Positions 43,701 to 51,701 of a DNA stretch of 64,000 bases are shown here, piece after piece. Location of the stretch: contig CAVOXR010000007.1 of assembly GCA_963700475.1 (NCBI GenBank), positions 62,001 to 126,000 of the forward strand. The letters run 5' to 3'. Numbering within the stretch: position 1 is the stretch's first letter; each line of letters begins with the position of its first letter. This DNA is from Prado023 sp963700475. GTDB lineage: Bacteria > Actinomycetota > Actinomycetes > S36-B12 > CAIYMF01. A program made the translations under genes and the position numbers. The notes beneath the pieces are model-generated. The model made no database searches. It saw only the letters and a program-made list of their open reading frames with translations, and had not been told where the DNA came from.

Positions 43701-45481
43701 GCACCCCGACCCCCCTGCGCCGCCTGTGGCGGCTGGCCGACCCGGACCGGGCGCGGCTGGCCCTGGCCGCACTGCTGGCGACGCTCTCCCTGGCGTGCGG
43801 CGTCGGACTGCTCGCCGTGTCCGCGTGGCTGATCTCGCGGGCATCGGAGCAGCCGCCGATCCTGTTCCTCCAGGTCGCGATCGTCTCGGTGCGCGCGTTC
43901 GGCATCTTCCGGGGGGTGTTCCGCTACGCCGAGCGGCTGGTCGGTCACGACACGGCCTTCCGAAGCCTGACCCGGATCCGGGTGGGCGTCTACGAGCGAC
44001 TCGAGCGGCTGTCCCCCGCGGGGCTGGGGGCATACCGGCAGGGCGACCTGATGGCGCGCCTCGTCGGCGACGTGGACTCCTCCGTGGACCTGATCGTGCG
44101 CGTCGTGCTCCCGGTGGTCTCCGGGCTCCTGGCCGGCGGGCTCGCCGTCGCGATCGGTGCTGCGATCCTGCCCGCGGCGGGCGTGGCCCTGCTGGCGATG
44201 GTGGTCGTGGTCGGGGTCCTGTCACCGTGGCTGACCGGGATGCTCGGCGCCCAGGCGCAACGCTCGCGCGCGGGCGCTGAGGGCCGGTTGTCCGCCCAGG
44301 TGGTCACGGGCCTGTCGGCGGCCCCCGAGCTCCTCGCGTACGGCGCGGTCGAGGCCGCGGTGGCAGGCATCGCACGGGCAGATGCCGAGCTCACCGCGCT
44401 CGACCGCCGCTCCGCCACGGCATCGGGCCTCGGTGGCGCCCTGAGCGCGCTGGCGACCGGGCTGACCGTCGTGGCGTGCATCGCCCTCGGGGTGACGGCC
44501 GTGGGCGACGGACAGGTCGACGGCGTCTGGCTGGCCACCCTCGTCCTGATGCCGCTGGCGATCGCCGACGTCCTGTCGGGGATGCCCGCCGCGGCGCTGG
44601 CCAGGGCCCATGTCACAGGTGCCGCCGAGCGGATCTTCGAGGTGATCGACGCCCCGGACCCAGTTCCGGTCGGCCCCGGGGGAACTCGGAGCTCCACGCC
44701 CACACACGCCCACACAGCGGACACCGCCCTGGCGCTCACCGGGATCACCGCCCGCTACCCCAGCGCGGACTCCGACGCGATCAACGACATCACCCTGGAC
44801 CTCTCGCCCGGTCGGCGGATCGCCCTCGTGGGGCCGAGCGGCTCTGGCAAGTCCACGATCGCCGCGGTCCTGCTGCGCCTGCTCGACCATCGCACCGGGA
44901 GCTACCGGCTCGCCGATCAGGACGTCCGCGACCTCGGCGAGGACGGGGTCCGCGAGGCCCTGGCCGCCGTCGACCAGCAGGCCCACCTGTTCGACACCAC
45001 CATCGAGGAGAACCTCAGGCTCGCCAACCGCGAGGCGAGCCCCGAGCAGATGCGCGCCGCCCTCGAGGGGGCCCAGCTCGACGGCTGGATCGACGGCCTG
45101 CCTGCCGGGATGGCCACGCGGGTCGGCGCCCACGGCTCGGCGGTGTCCGGTGGCCAGGCCCAACGGATCGCCCTTGCCCGGGTGCTGCTGGCCGACCGGC
45201 CGATCGTGGTCCTCGACGAGCCCGGCGAGCACCTCGACCCGGACATGGCCGACCAGGTCACGGCTGCGGCGCTGAGCTCAACGGTGGGGCGGTCCGTGGT
45301 CCTGATCACCCATCGGATGGCCCACACTTGGGACTGTGACGAGGTTGTCGTGCTGAGCCAGGGACACGTCGTGCAGCGCGGCACACCGGCGGAGCTGCGC
45401 GCGGCCGAGGGCTGGTACGCCGAGGCCGCCGCCCGCGAGGAGGGCAGCCCGCTGGACCCGAAGGAGCCCACAGATGGCTGA
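43697..45481 (+). CDS. cydC: CydC, thiol/heme ABC exporter subunit for cytochrome bd assembly
   Basis: 594 residues from GTG 43697. Membrane domain with CydC-type RASEQPPILFLQVAIVSVRAF and RYAERLVGHD motifs, then an ATPase domain: Walker A GPSGSGKST, signature AVSGGQAQRIALARVLL, Walker B PIVVLDEPGEHLDPD (CydC-typical EH), switch His in LITHRMAH. The heterodimer with CydD is expected. Its end overlaps the sensor kinase start by eight bases, so kinase and exporter share a message. Confidence 0.93.
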   Translation: MSTPTPLRRLWRLADPDRARLALAALLATLSLACGVGLLAVSAWLISRASEQPPILFLQVAIVSVRAFGIFRGVFRYAERLVGHDTAFRSLTRIRVGVYERLERLSPAGLGAYRQGDLMARLVGDVDSSVDLIVRVVLPVVSGLLAGGLAVAIGAAILPAAGVALLAMVVVVGVLSPWLTGMLGAQAQRSRAGAEGRLSAQVVTGLSAAPELLAYGAVEAAVAGIARADAELTALDRRSATASGLGGALSALATGLTVVACIALGVTAVGDGQVDGVWLATLVLMPLAIADVLSGMPAAALARAHVTGAAERIFEVIDAPDPVPVGPGGTRSSTPTHAHTADTALALTGITARYPSADSDAINDITLDLSPGRRIALVGPSGSGKSTIAAVLLRLLDHRTGSYRLADQDVRDLGEDGVREALAAVDQQAHLFDTTIEENLRLANREASPEQMRAALEGAQLDGWIDGLPAGMATRVGAHGSAVSGGQAQRIALARVLLADRPIVVLDEPGEHLDPDMADQVTAAALSSTVGRSVVLITHRMAHTWDCDEVVVLSQGHVVQRGTPAELRAAEGWYAEAAAREEGSPLDPKEPTDG

Positions 45482-47147
45482 ACCACACGAGCGCGGGCTC
45501 TTCAGCGCGGTCGTCGCGGTCGCCGCGGGCTTGGAGCTGGGGGCCACCCTGCGCCGGATCGTGCAGTCGGCCGTGGACCTCGTCGACGCCTCCTACGGCG
45601 CTCTGGGGGTGCTCGGGCCGGATGGGGACCTGACGGAGTTCGTCCACGTCGGCATCGACCAGGCCGCGCAGGCCGTGATCGGCGACCTGCCCCGAGGGCG
45701 GGGGATCCTCGGGCTGCTCGTCAACCACCCGGTACCGATCCGGCTCGACGACATGACCAGCCACCCGTCGGCCGTCGGCTTCCCGCCGGGGCATCCACAG
45801 ATGAAGTCCTTCCTGGGCGTGCCGGTCAAGGTGCGCGGCCAGGTGTTCGGCAACCTCTACCTGACTGACAAGCGGGGTGCCGAGGGCTTCAGCACCGCCG
45901 ACGAGCGGATCGTGACCGCCCTGGCCGCGGCCGCGGGCGTGGCCATCGACAACGCCCGGCTGTACGAGCGCTCCGTGATGCGCGAACGCTGGCAGGCCGC
46001 GGTGGCGCAGATGCACGGTGCGGTGCTCGAGGGTGCGGACGCGGGCGAGGTCCTGCAGATCGGCACCACCCGGGCCGCTGAGCTCGTGCACGCCCGGGCG
46101 GGGATCGTGGCGCTGCCCTCACCGGCTGGGGTGCTGCGGGTGGAGATCGTGATCAGCGACCTCGAGCCCGGTGCCCGAGCCTCACGCTGGCGGGTCGGCG
46201 CCGCCGATGTGCCCACCGACGACACGGGACTGGCCCGCTGGCGGGGCGCGGCTGTGGACATCGAGGGCCCGATCGCCCGCTGCTTCGCGACCGGCGAGGC
46301 GGCCGAGGGCGTCGAGCGGCTCGTCGGCCCCGCGGTGGCCACCGATGGGCGGCCCGCCGATGAGATCCCCGTCCTCGCACTGCCCCTGCGGACCCCTGAC
46401 GACGTCTTGGGCGTCCTCGCCCTCGTCCCGCGTCCCGGAGCCACTCTGACCTCTGAGCAGCGCGAGCTGGCCTACAACTGCGCGGGTCAGGCGGCGCTCG
46501 CGCTGATGCTTGCGCGCGGCCGGCGGGAGAAGGAGCGGATCGTCCTGCTCGAGGAACGCGACCGGATCGCCAGGGACCTGCACGACCTGGTGATCCAGCG
46601 ACTGTTCGCCACCGGGATCTCGCTGTCGGGGGCCGCACGGGTCGCCGACACCCCCCAGCCGGTCGTCGACCGGCTCGAGTCGGCCGTGGATGCCCTGGAC
46701 ACCACGGTCAAGGAGATCCGGGCGACCATCTTCGAGCTGCACCAACCGGTGGGCCACGCCGTCGGGGGGGTCCGTGGCCGGATCCTCGAGGAAGCCGCGG
46801 CTGCGGCTGTCGTGCTCGGGCATGCCCCGTCCACCCGGTTCACCGGGGCGGTGGATGCCATGGTCGACGACTCCCTGGCCGGTGACCTCCTGGGAGCGCT
46901 GCGCGAGGCGCTGGCGAACGTGGCCAAGCACGCGCAGGCCGAGCACGTCGAGGTGCTCGTCGCGGTCGAGAACGACGCGGTGCTGCTCCAGGTCACCGAC
47001 GACGGGGTCGGCGTCCCTGAGGAGCTCGGTCGCCGCAGCGGACTGCTCAACCTGGCCGAGCGGGCGGCGCGCTACGGCGGCTCATGCACGATCACACCGC
47101 GCGCGACCGGGGGCTCGGTTCTGAGCTGGCGGGTCCCGCTGGACTGA
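45474..47147 (+). CDS. devS: GAF-GAF sensor histidine kinase, DevS/DosT-like
   Basis: 557 residues, ATG 45474 after AAGGAG. First GAF domain (about 10-165) contains YGALGVLGPDG and the motif SHPSAVGFPPGHPQM; His107 by motif lines up with the heme-ligating His of M. tuberculosis DevS, making it a likely heme sensor of oxygen, NO or CO. A second GAF (about 175-345) follows. HisKA_3 has the phospho-acceptor His370 in RIARDLHDLVIQRLFATG. HATPase: ANVAKHAQAEH, VTDDGVGVPEEL and GLLNLAERAARYGG. No membrane helices. It directly follows cydC, and cydAB lie on the other side. No response regulator is adjacent. Confidence 0.87.
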   Translation: MAEPHERGLFSAVVAVAAGLELGATLRRIVQSAVDLVDASYGALGVLGPDGDLTEFVHVGIDQAAQAVIGDLPRGRGILGLLVNHPVPIRLDDMTSHPSAVGFPPGHPQMKSFLGVPVKVRGQVFGNLYLTDKRGAEGFSTADERIVTALAAAAGVAIDNARLYERSVMRERWQAAVAQMHGAVLEGADAGEVLQIGTTRAAELVHARAGIVALPSPAGVLRVEIVISDLEPGARASRWRVGAADVPTDDTGLARWRGAAVDIEGPIARCFATGEAAEGVERLVGPAVATDGRPADEIPVLALPLRTPDDVLGVLALVPRPGATLTSEQRELAYNCAGQAALALMLARGRREKERIVLLEERDRIARDLHDLVIQRLFATGISLSGAARVADTPQPVVDRLESAVDALDTTVKEIRATIFELHQPVGHAVGGVRGRILEEAAAAAVVLGHAPSTRFTGAVDAMVDDSLAGDLLGALREALANVAKHAQAEHVEVLVAVENDAVLLQVTDDGVGVPEELGRRSGLLNLAERAARYGGSCTITPRATGGSVLSWRVPLD

Positions 47148-47199
47148 GCTGGCGGCTCAGGGGCGGGGTCACTCCCTCGCTCCGATCGGCGACGGCGGC

Positions 47200-47808
47200 T
47201 CAGCCCCGTGGGCGCGGGGCCGCCAGGCGGACCAGGTTGTCGACCAGGAGGTCCGCGTCGCGCTCGAACCGCGCGAGGTCGGAATCCAGGAGCAGCTGGA
47301 AGATCAGGCCGATCAGCCCCGGCGTCCACATCCGGGTCATCTCGGCCACCGCGAGGTCGTACTCCTCGTCGGCCTGGTCGCAGATCTCCTCGAGCCGAGC
47401 CGGGATCAGCGCCGACATCCTCGGCCAGTCTGCGGGCAGGCGGGAGGAGCCGTCGCCAGGGGCGTGTCGGGCGGCTGTGAGGATCTCGAAGCGGACCAGC
47501 TCGAGGATCGCGGGCTCTGCGAGGAAGTCCGTCACGTACCAGTCCACGACACGGTGCAGCTCGACCGCCAGGCCGCCGGACCCCGTGGCGAACTGCTCCC
47601 GGCCGGCGCGGGCCAGGACCCTGCCCGTGAGCGCGCTCACCAGCTCTGAGCGGCTCGGGAAGATGTACTGCAGGGTGCTCAGGCGAACGCCCGCCTGGGC
47701 GGCGACGTCGCGCAGGGTCAACCCCTCCAGGCCGTCACGGACCAGTACCTCGACGGCGGCATCGAGCAACTGTGCGCGCCGCTGTGCCGCGCGGACGTAT
47801 CCAGGCAT
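47200..47808 (-). CDS. TetR-family transcriptional regulator
   Basis: 202 residues from ATG 47808 (GGAGG upstream). N-terminal HTH: RRAQLLDAAVEVLVRDGL, then LRDVAAQAGVRLSTLQYIFP. The C-terminal ligand domain is all helical. It lies alone between the sensor kinase and cydB terminator; by position it could act on cydAB or on itself. Ligand unknown. Confidence 0.87.
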   Translation of the reverse strand: MPGYVRAAQRRAQLLDAAVEVLVRDGLEGLTLRDVAAQAGVRLSTLQYIFPSRSELVSALTGRVLARAGREQFATGSGGLAVELHRVVDWYVTDFLAEPAILELVRFEILTAARHAPGDGSSRLPADWPRMSALIPARLEEICDQADEEYDLAVAEMTRMWTPGLIGLIFQLLLDSDLARFERDADLLVDNLVRLAAPRPRG

Positions 47809-47935
47809 GGGAGCCTCCGGACTCTCGTCTGCTGCGGCTCGATCGTGCTGGCACGGGTTCGAACCGCGCGGCCAGAGTAGTACGCGAGACGCAGAGACCG
47901 GGTGGGAGGCCACCCGCGCGCCGCGACCGCGAACC

Positions 47936-47977
47936 CCAGAGGCCCCGGCCCCCACGACGGGGAACCGGGGCCTCTGG
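47936..47977. terminator. Strong terminator hairpin after cydB
   Basis: CCAGAGGCCCCGG (47936-47948) and CCGGGGCCTCTGG (47965-47977) are exact 13-base inverse complements; the 16-base loop can add a further CCCC/GGGG pairing. It lies 32 bases beyond the cydB stop and 128 bases upstream of the TetR start. Confidence 0.75.
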
Positions 47978-48008
47978 CGTTCTCATGCCGTCGGCAATGA
48001 GATGCGGA

Positions 48009-49049
48009 TCAGGCAGGCACCTCGTCGAGGACGCCCTTCTCGGGATCCAGGATGTCGTCGGCCGACAGGCGCTTGCGGAAGACCCAGTAGCTCCAGGCCT
48101 GGTAGCCCAGGACGATCGGCACGAAGATCACCGCGACCCAGGTCATGATGGTCAGCGTGTAGTCCGTCGACGACGCGTTGGTCGTCGTCAGGGCCGGCTC
48201 GCCGCCGTTGACATTGGGCATGACGTAGGGGAACAGCATCCCGAACAGCGCGACCACGGCCAGGCCGATCGTCACCGCGCTGAACGTGAACGCCCAGCCC
48301 TCCGAGCGCTTCAGGTGCATCAGGATCGAGACGACCCAGCTCACCGCGGCGAGCAGGACTGGGATCCAGGTCCACGCCTTGTCGGAGTACGCCAGCTGCG
48401 CCCAGATCAGGAACGCCACGGCCAGGACGGCCGCCACGATGCCCGTCTTCTTGCCCACCTCGTGGGCCCGGTCGCGGATCGTGCCCGAGGTCTTCAGGCT
48501 CAGGAACACCGCACCGTGGGTCAGGAAGATCGCCACGAACGTGAGCCCGCCCAGAAGGGCGAACGGGTTGAGCAGGTTGAAGAAACCGCCGTCGTACTCG
48601 ATGTTGCCGTCGATGTCCTTGAGCGGGACGCCGCGGACGATGTTGGCGAAGGCCACGCCCCACAGGAGCGCGGGCACGGCTGAGCCGAACACGATGGCGG
48701 CATCCCAGCGGGTCCGCCAGGAGCCGTCCGAGCGCTTGCTGCGGTACTCGAAGGCCACACCACGGACGATGAGCGCGACGAGGATCAGGAACAGCGGCAG
48801 GTAGAAGCCGCTGAAGAGGGTCGCGTACCACTCCGGGAACGCCGCGAACGTGGCGCCGCCGGCGACGAGCACCCACACCTCGTTGCCGTCCCAGAGCGGG
48901 CCGAGCGTGGTGACGATCGCACGCCGCTCAGCCTCGTTCTTGCCGACCACGGGCAGGAGCATCCCCACGCCGAAGTCGAAGCCCTCGAGGACGAAGTACC
49001 CGATCCACAGGACCGCGATCAGGATGAACCAGACGGTTGTCAGTTCCAT
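48009..49049 (-). CDS. cydB: Cytochrome bd ubiquinol/menaquinol oxidase subunit II
   Basis: 346 residues, about eight to nine helices. Start MELTTVWFILIAVLWIGYFV and LEGFDFGVGMLLP are the CydB hallmark; GPLWDGNEVWVLVAGG and TLTIMTWVAVIFVPIVL near the end also match. With CydA it forms the high-affinity oxidase that reduces oxygen without proton pumping. 19 bases separate it from cydA. Terminated by the hairpin at 47936. Confidence 0.95.
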   Translation of the reverse strand: MELTTVWFILIAVLWIGYFVLEGFDFGVGMLLPVVGKNEAERRAIVTTLGPLWDGNEVWVLVAGGATFAAFPEWYATLFSGFYLPLFLILVALIVRGVAFEYRSKRSDGSWRTRWDAAIVFGSAVPALLWGVAFANIVRGVPLKDIDGNIEYDGGFFNLLNPFALLGGLTFVAIFLTHGAVFLSLKTSGTIRDRAHEVGKKTGIVAAVLAVAFLIWAQLAYSDKAWTWIPVLLAAVSWVVSILMHLKRSEGWAFTFSAVTIGLAVVALFGMLFPYVMPNVNGGEPALTTTNASSTDYTLTIMTWVAVIFVPIVLGYQAWSYWVFRKRLSADDILDPEKGVLDEVPA

Positions 49050-49068
49050 GTCAGTTCCTCTCAGGTCC

Positions 49069-50475
49069 TCAGTAGGAGATCGTCAGGGGGGCGTCGAGCT
49101 CGCGGTCGACGAACGGGTCGGCCACCGCCTCGGGCGGGCCCTGGCGGACCGTGCGGATGATCAGGCCGACCTCGACGATGGCCAGGACCGCGTAGAGCAG
49201 CGTGAAGCCGATGAGCGAGGTCCACACCTGGAAGTTCGTGACGATGGTCGACACACCGGCCGCCGTGGTCATGAGGCCGAACACGATCCACGGCTGGCGG
49301 CCCATCTCGGTGAAGATCCAGCCGAAGCTGGCGGCGAAGAGCGGCAGGAACGGCAGCGTGAGCGCAACCCGCGCGGCCCACTTGCTGCGCGGTCGACGAT
49401 CACCCCGGTAGGCCCAGAGCGCCCAGAGCGCGTACAGCATCGCAAGGAACCCGAAGCCCATCATCAGGCGGAAGCTCCAGTAGGTCACCGGGATGTTGGG
49501 CGCGAAGTTGGTCAGGCCCGTCGAGGCGTAGGTCTGGGCGTACTCCTCGTTGAGGTTGTTGATGCCCTTGACCTCGGCGTTCCAGTCACCTGTGGCCAGG
49601 AAGCTCAGGAGCTTGGGGATCGTGATGGAGAAGACCTCCTCCGACCCGTCAAGGGTCCCCAGCGTGAAGATCGAGAAGTCCGCGGGCTGCGACGTCTCGT
49701 ACAGCGCCTCGGCGGACGCCATCTTCATGGGCTGCTGCTCGGTCATGATCTTCGCGTCGGCGTCGCCGGAGACGACCACGATCGCCGAGGCAATCAGCGT
49801 GGTGATGAGACCCAGCTTCATCGTGGACCGGGCGACGTCCGCGCCGCGGTCCTTGACCAGCAGCCAGATGGAGATGCCTGCGACCAGCGAGCCAGCCACC
49901 ATGAACGAGGAGGAGAGCGTGTGGACGAACGCGACCACAGCCGTATTCTGAGTCAGCACGGCGGCGAAGTCGTTGAGCTCCGCTCGGCCGGTCACGGGAT
50001 TCACCTCGTAGCCGACCGGGTGCTGCATCCACGAGTTGGCCGCGAGGATGAAGTAGGCCGAGAGCATCGTGCCCAGCGAGGCCAGCCAGATCGTGGCCAG
50101 GTGGACCTTCTTGGGCAGGCGGTCCCAGCCGAAGATCCACAGGCCGAGGAAGGTCGACTCGAGGAAGAAGGCGAGCAGGCCCTCGATGGCCAGGGGGGCG
50201 CCGAAGATGTCGCCGACGAACCGGGAGTAGTCACTCCAGTTCATCCCGAACTGGAACTCCTGCACGATTCCGGTGACCACGCCGATGGCGAAGTTGATCA
50301 GGAAGATCTTCCCGAAGAACTTCGTCGCGCGCAGCCACTTCTCGTTGCCCGTACGCACCCAGGCGGTCTGCATGCCGGCGACCAGCCAGCTCAGGCCCAG
50401 GGTGATCGGGACGAAGAAGAAGTGATACACGGTCGTGATTCCGAACTGCCATCGCGCAAGGTCCAAGACGTCCAT
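49069..50475 (-). CDS. cydA: Cytochrome bd ubiquinol/menaquinol oxidase subunit I
   Basis: 468 residues from ATG 50475 (GAGG six bases upstream; ATG 50481 is too close to it). Carries the three hemes. Heme ligand region TTVYHFFFVPITLG (His near 17) and FVHTLSSSFMVAG supply histidines; the quinol loop has QQPMKMASAEALYE; the GRQPW motif (TEMGRQPWIVFG) is intact. The short quinol loop is the Bacillus/actinobacterial type. Promoter region upstream holds the 26-base palindrome at 50604. Confidence 0.95.
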   Translation of the reverse strand: MDVLDLARWQFGITTVYHFFFVPITLGLSWLVAGMQTAWVRTGNEKWLRATKFFGKIFLINFAIGVVTGIVQEFQFGMNWSDYSRFVGDIFGAPLAIEGLLAFFLESTFLGLWIFGWDRLPKKVHLATIWLASLGTMLSAYFILAANSWMQHPVGYEVNPVTGRAELNDFAAVLTQNTAVVAFVHTLSSSFMVAGSLVAGISIWLLVKDRGADVARSTMKLGLITTLIASAIVVVSGDADAKIMTEQQPMKMASAEALYETSQPADFSIFTLGTLDGSEEVFSITIPKLLSFLATGDWNAEVKGINNLNEEYAQTYASTGLTNFAPNIPVTYWSFRLMMGFGFLAMLYALWALWAYRGDRRPRSKWAARVALTLPFLPLFAASFGWIFTEMGRQPWIVFGLMTTAAGVSTIVTNFQVWTSLIGFTLLYAVLAIVEVGLIIRTVRQGPPEAVADPFVDRELDAPLTISY

Positions 50476-50603
50476 GGCCATCCTCGTCTGCACAGACCGG
50501 CCAGAGCGGCGCAGTCGCGCTCAGCCTCCCACCGCCGGACGACCGCAGGGGCCGACCATCGCCCGCAACTTCCGGGACCTTGGTCACGTTTCGACAGGTT
50601 CTT

Positions 50604-50629
50604 AGGTCATACCCTGCGGGGTATGACCT
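50604..50629. promoter_or_regulatory. 26-base perfect palindrome upstream of cydA
   Basis: Arms AGGTCATACCC and GGGTATGACCT are exact inverse complements around TGCG. The centre lies about 140 bases upstream of cydA and about 90 bases after the aldo/keto reductase stop. It could be a terminator for the latter or a regulator site for cydAB; there is no T run, and GGTCAC words flank it on both sides. Confidence 0.55.
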
Positions 50630-50704
50630 GGGTCACATCGTCGGTCGCCGGATGCTCGATGTGATGGGCGATCGCGCCGATCCGGCCGGGGCCGTCGAGC
50701 CCGG

Positions 50705-51649
50705 CTACATCGGGGGCGCGGGGGTGTCGTCCGGGAACACCGAGACATCCTCCGGCACCGTCGCCGACAGGCGCGCGACCTCCTGCGCACTCAGCTCGAT
50801 CGCGGCCGCCGCCGCCGAGGAGCGCGCTGTCGAGGGCCGGGTCGAGCCTGGGATCGGGATCACGCACGGACCGAGTGCCAGCAGCCACGCGAGGGCCACC
50901 TGCTGGGCAGAGATCTCGCGCTCCGCCGCGACCTCAGCGAAGGCCGCGTACCGGGAGCCGAGCTCGCTGGCCTGCGAGGCCCCACCCAGCGGGGACCACG
51001 GGAGGAAGGCGATCCCGCGCTCGATGCAGCGGGCCAGGACCTCGGCGTCGGCCCGGTACCGAGCTGAGTACTCGTTCTGGACCGCGGCGATGCCCCCCTC
51101 GTCGGGCCCGCCAACGAGCTCGAGGGCCCGGTCGAGCATCGCCAGCGTGACGTTCGACAGGCCGATGGTGCGCGCGATCCCGTCGGCCTTCACCGCGGCC
51201 AGGCCACCGACCTGGTCCGCGAAGGGGACCGCCGGGTCGTGGCGGTGCAGGAAGTACAGGTCGATCGCCTCGACGCCGAGGCGCTGGACCGAGGCGCGCG
51301 CCGCCGCCCCGAGGGCCTCGGGGGTGCCGGAGCGGCCCCACAGGTCACCGTCCGCGCCGGGCGCGCGGGTGATCCCGCCCTTGGTCGCGATCACGATCCG
51401 CGCGCGGTCGGCCTCGGACCCTGCCCACGAGCGCACAGCCTCGCCCACCAGCACCTCGTTGTGACCGAAGTGCTCCCCGTCGGGGGCATAGATGTCGGAG
51501 GTGTCGACCAGGGTCACGCCGCTGTCGAGGGCAGCGTGCACGGTCGCCAGCGCGCGGGGGCGCTCGGCCAGCATCGCCGGGTCGGACAGGGGCATGGCGC
51601 CCAGCCCGATCGGATACACGGACAGGTCTGCGATACGTCGGGGGGTCAT
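50705..51649 (-). CDS. Aldo/keto reductase
   Basis: 314 residues from ATG 51649 (family start RRIADLSVYPIGLGAMPL). NADPH-dependent carbonyl reductase on a TIM barrel. The tetrad is visible: Asp and Tyr in LVDTSDIYAPDGEH, Lys in IVIATKGG, His in DLYFLHRHDP. FLPWSPLGGASQ and PIPGSTRP bind NADP. Substrate unknown. Divergent from the phosphatase gene with 52 bases between. Confidence 0.92.
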   Translation of the reverse strand: MTPRRIADLSVYPIGLGAMPLSDPAMLAERPRALATVHAALDSGVTLVDTSDIYAPDGEHFGHNEVLVGEAVRSWAGSEADRARIVIATKGGITRAPGADGDLWGRSGTPEALGAAARASVQRLGVEAIDLYFLHRHDPAVPFADQVGGLAAVKADGIARTIGLSNVTLAMLDRALELVGGPDEGGIAAVQNEYSARYRADAEVLARCIERGIAFLPWSPLGGASQASELGSRYAAFAEVAAEREISAQQVALAWLLALGPCVIPIPGSTRPSTARSSAAAAAIELSAQEVARLSATVPEDVSVFPDDTPAPPM

Positions 51650-51688
51650 GGGCCCGAGCCTGCCACGGATAGGGGCGTCGTTTCCCAC

Positions 51689-51694
51689 TAGCCT
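51689..51694 (+). promoter_or_regulatory. -10 element suggesting leaderless expression of the SpoIIE phosphatase gene
   Basis: TAGCCT (TANNNT pattern) ends seven bases before ATG 51702, with no Shine-Dalgarno between. The transcript would begin at the start codon. No convincing -35 was found. Confidence 0.4.
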
Positions 51695-51701
51695 GAAACC
51701 C

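Noticed and set aside
47148..47199. Hairpin between the DevS-like and TetR genes
   Set aside because: GGCGGCTCAG occurs as a direct repeat here, but no compact inverted stem could be drawn with confidence.
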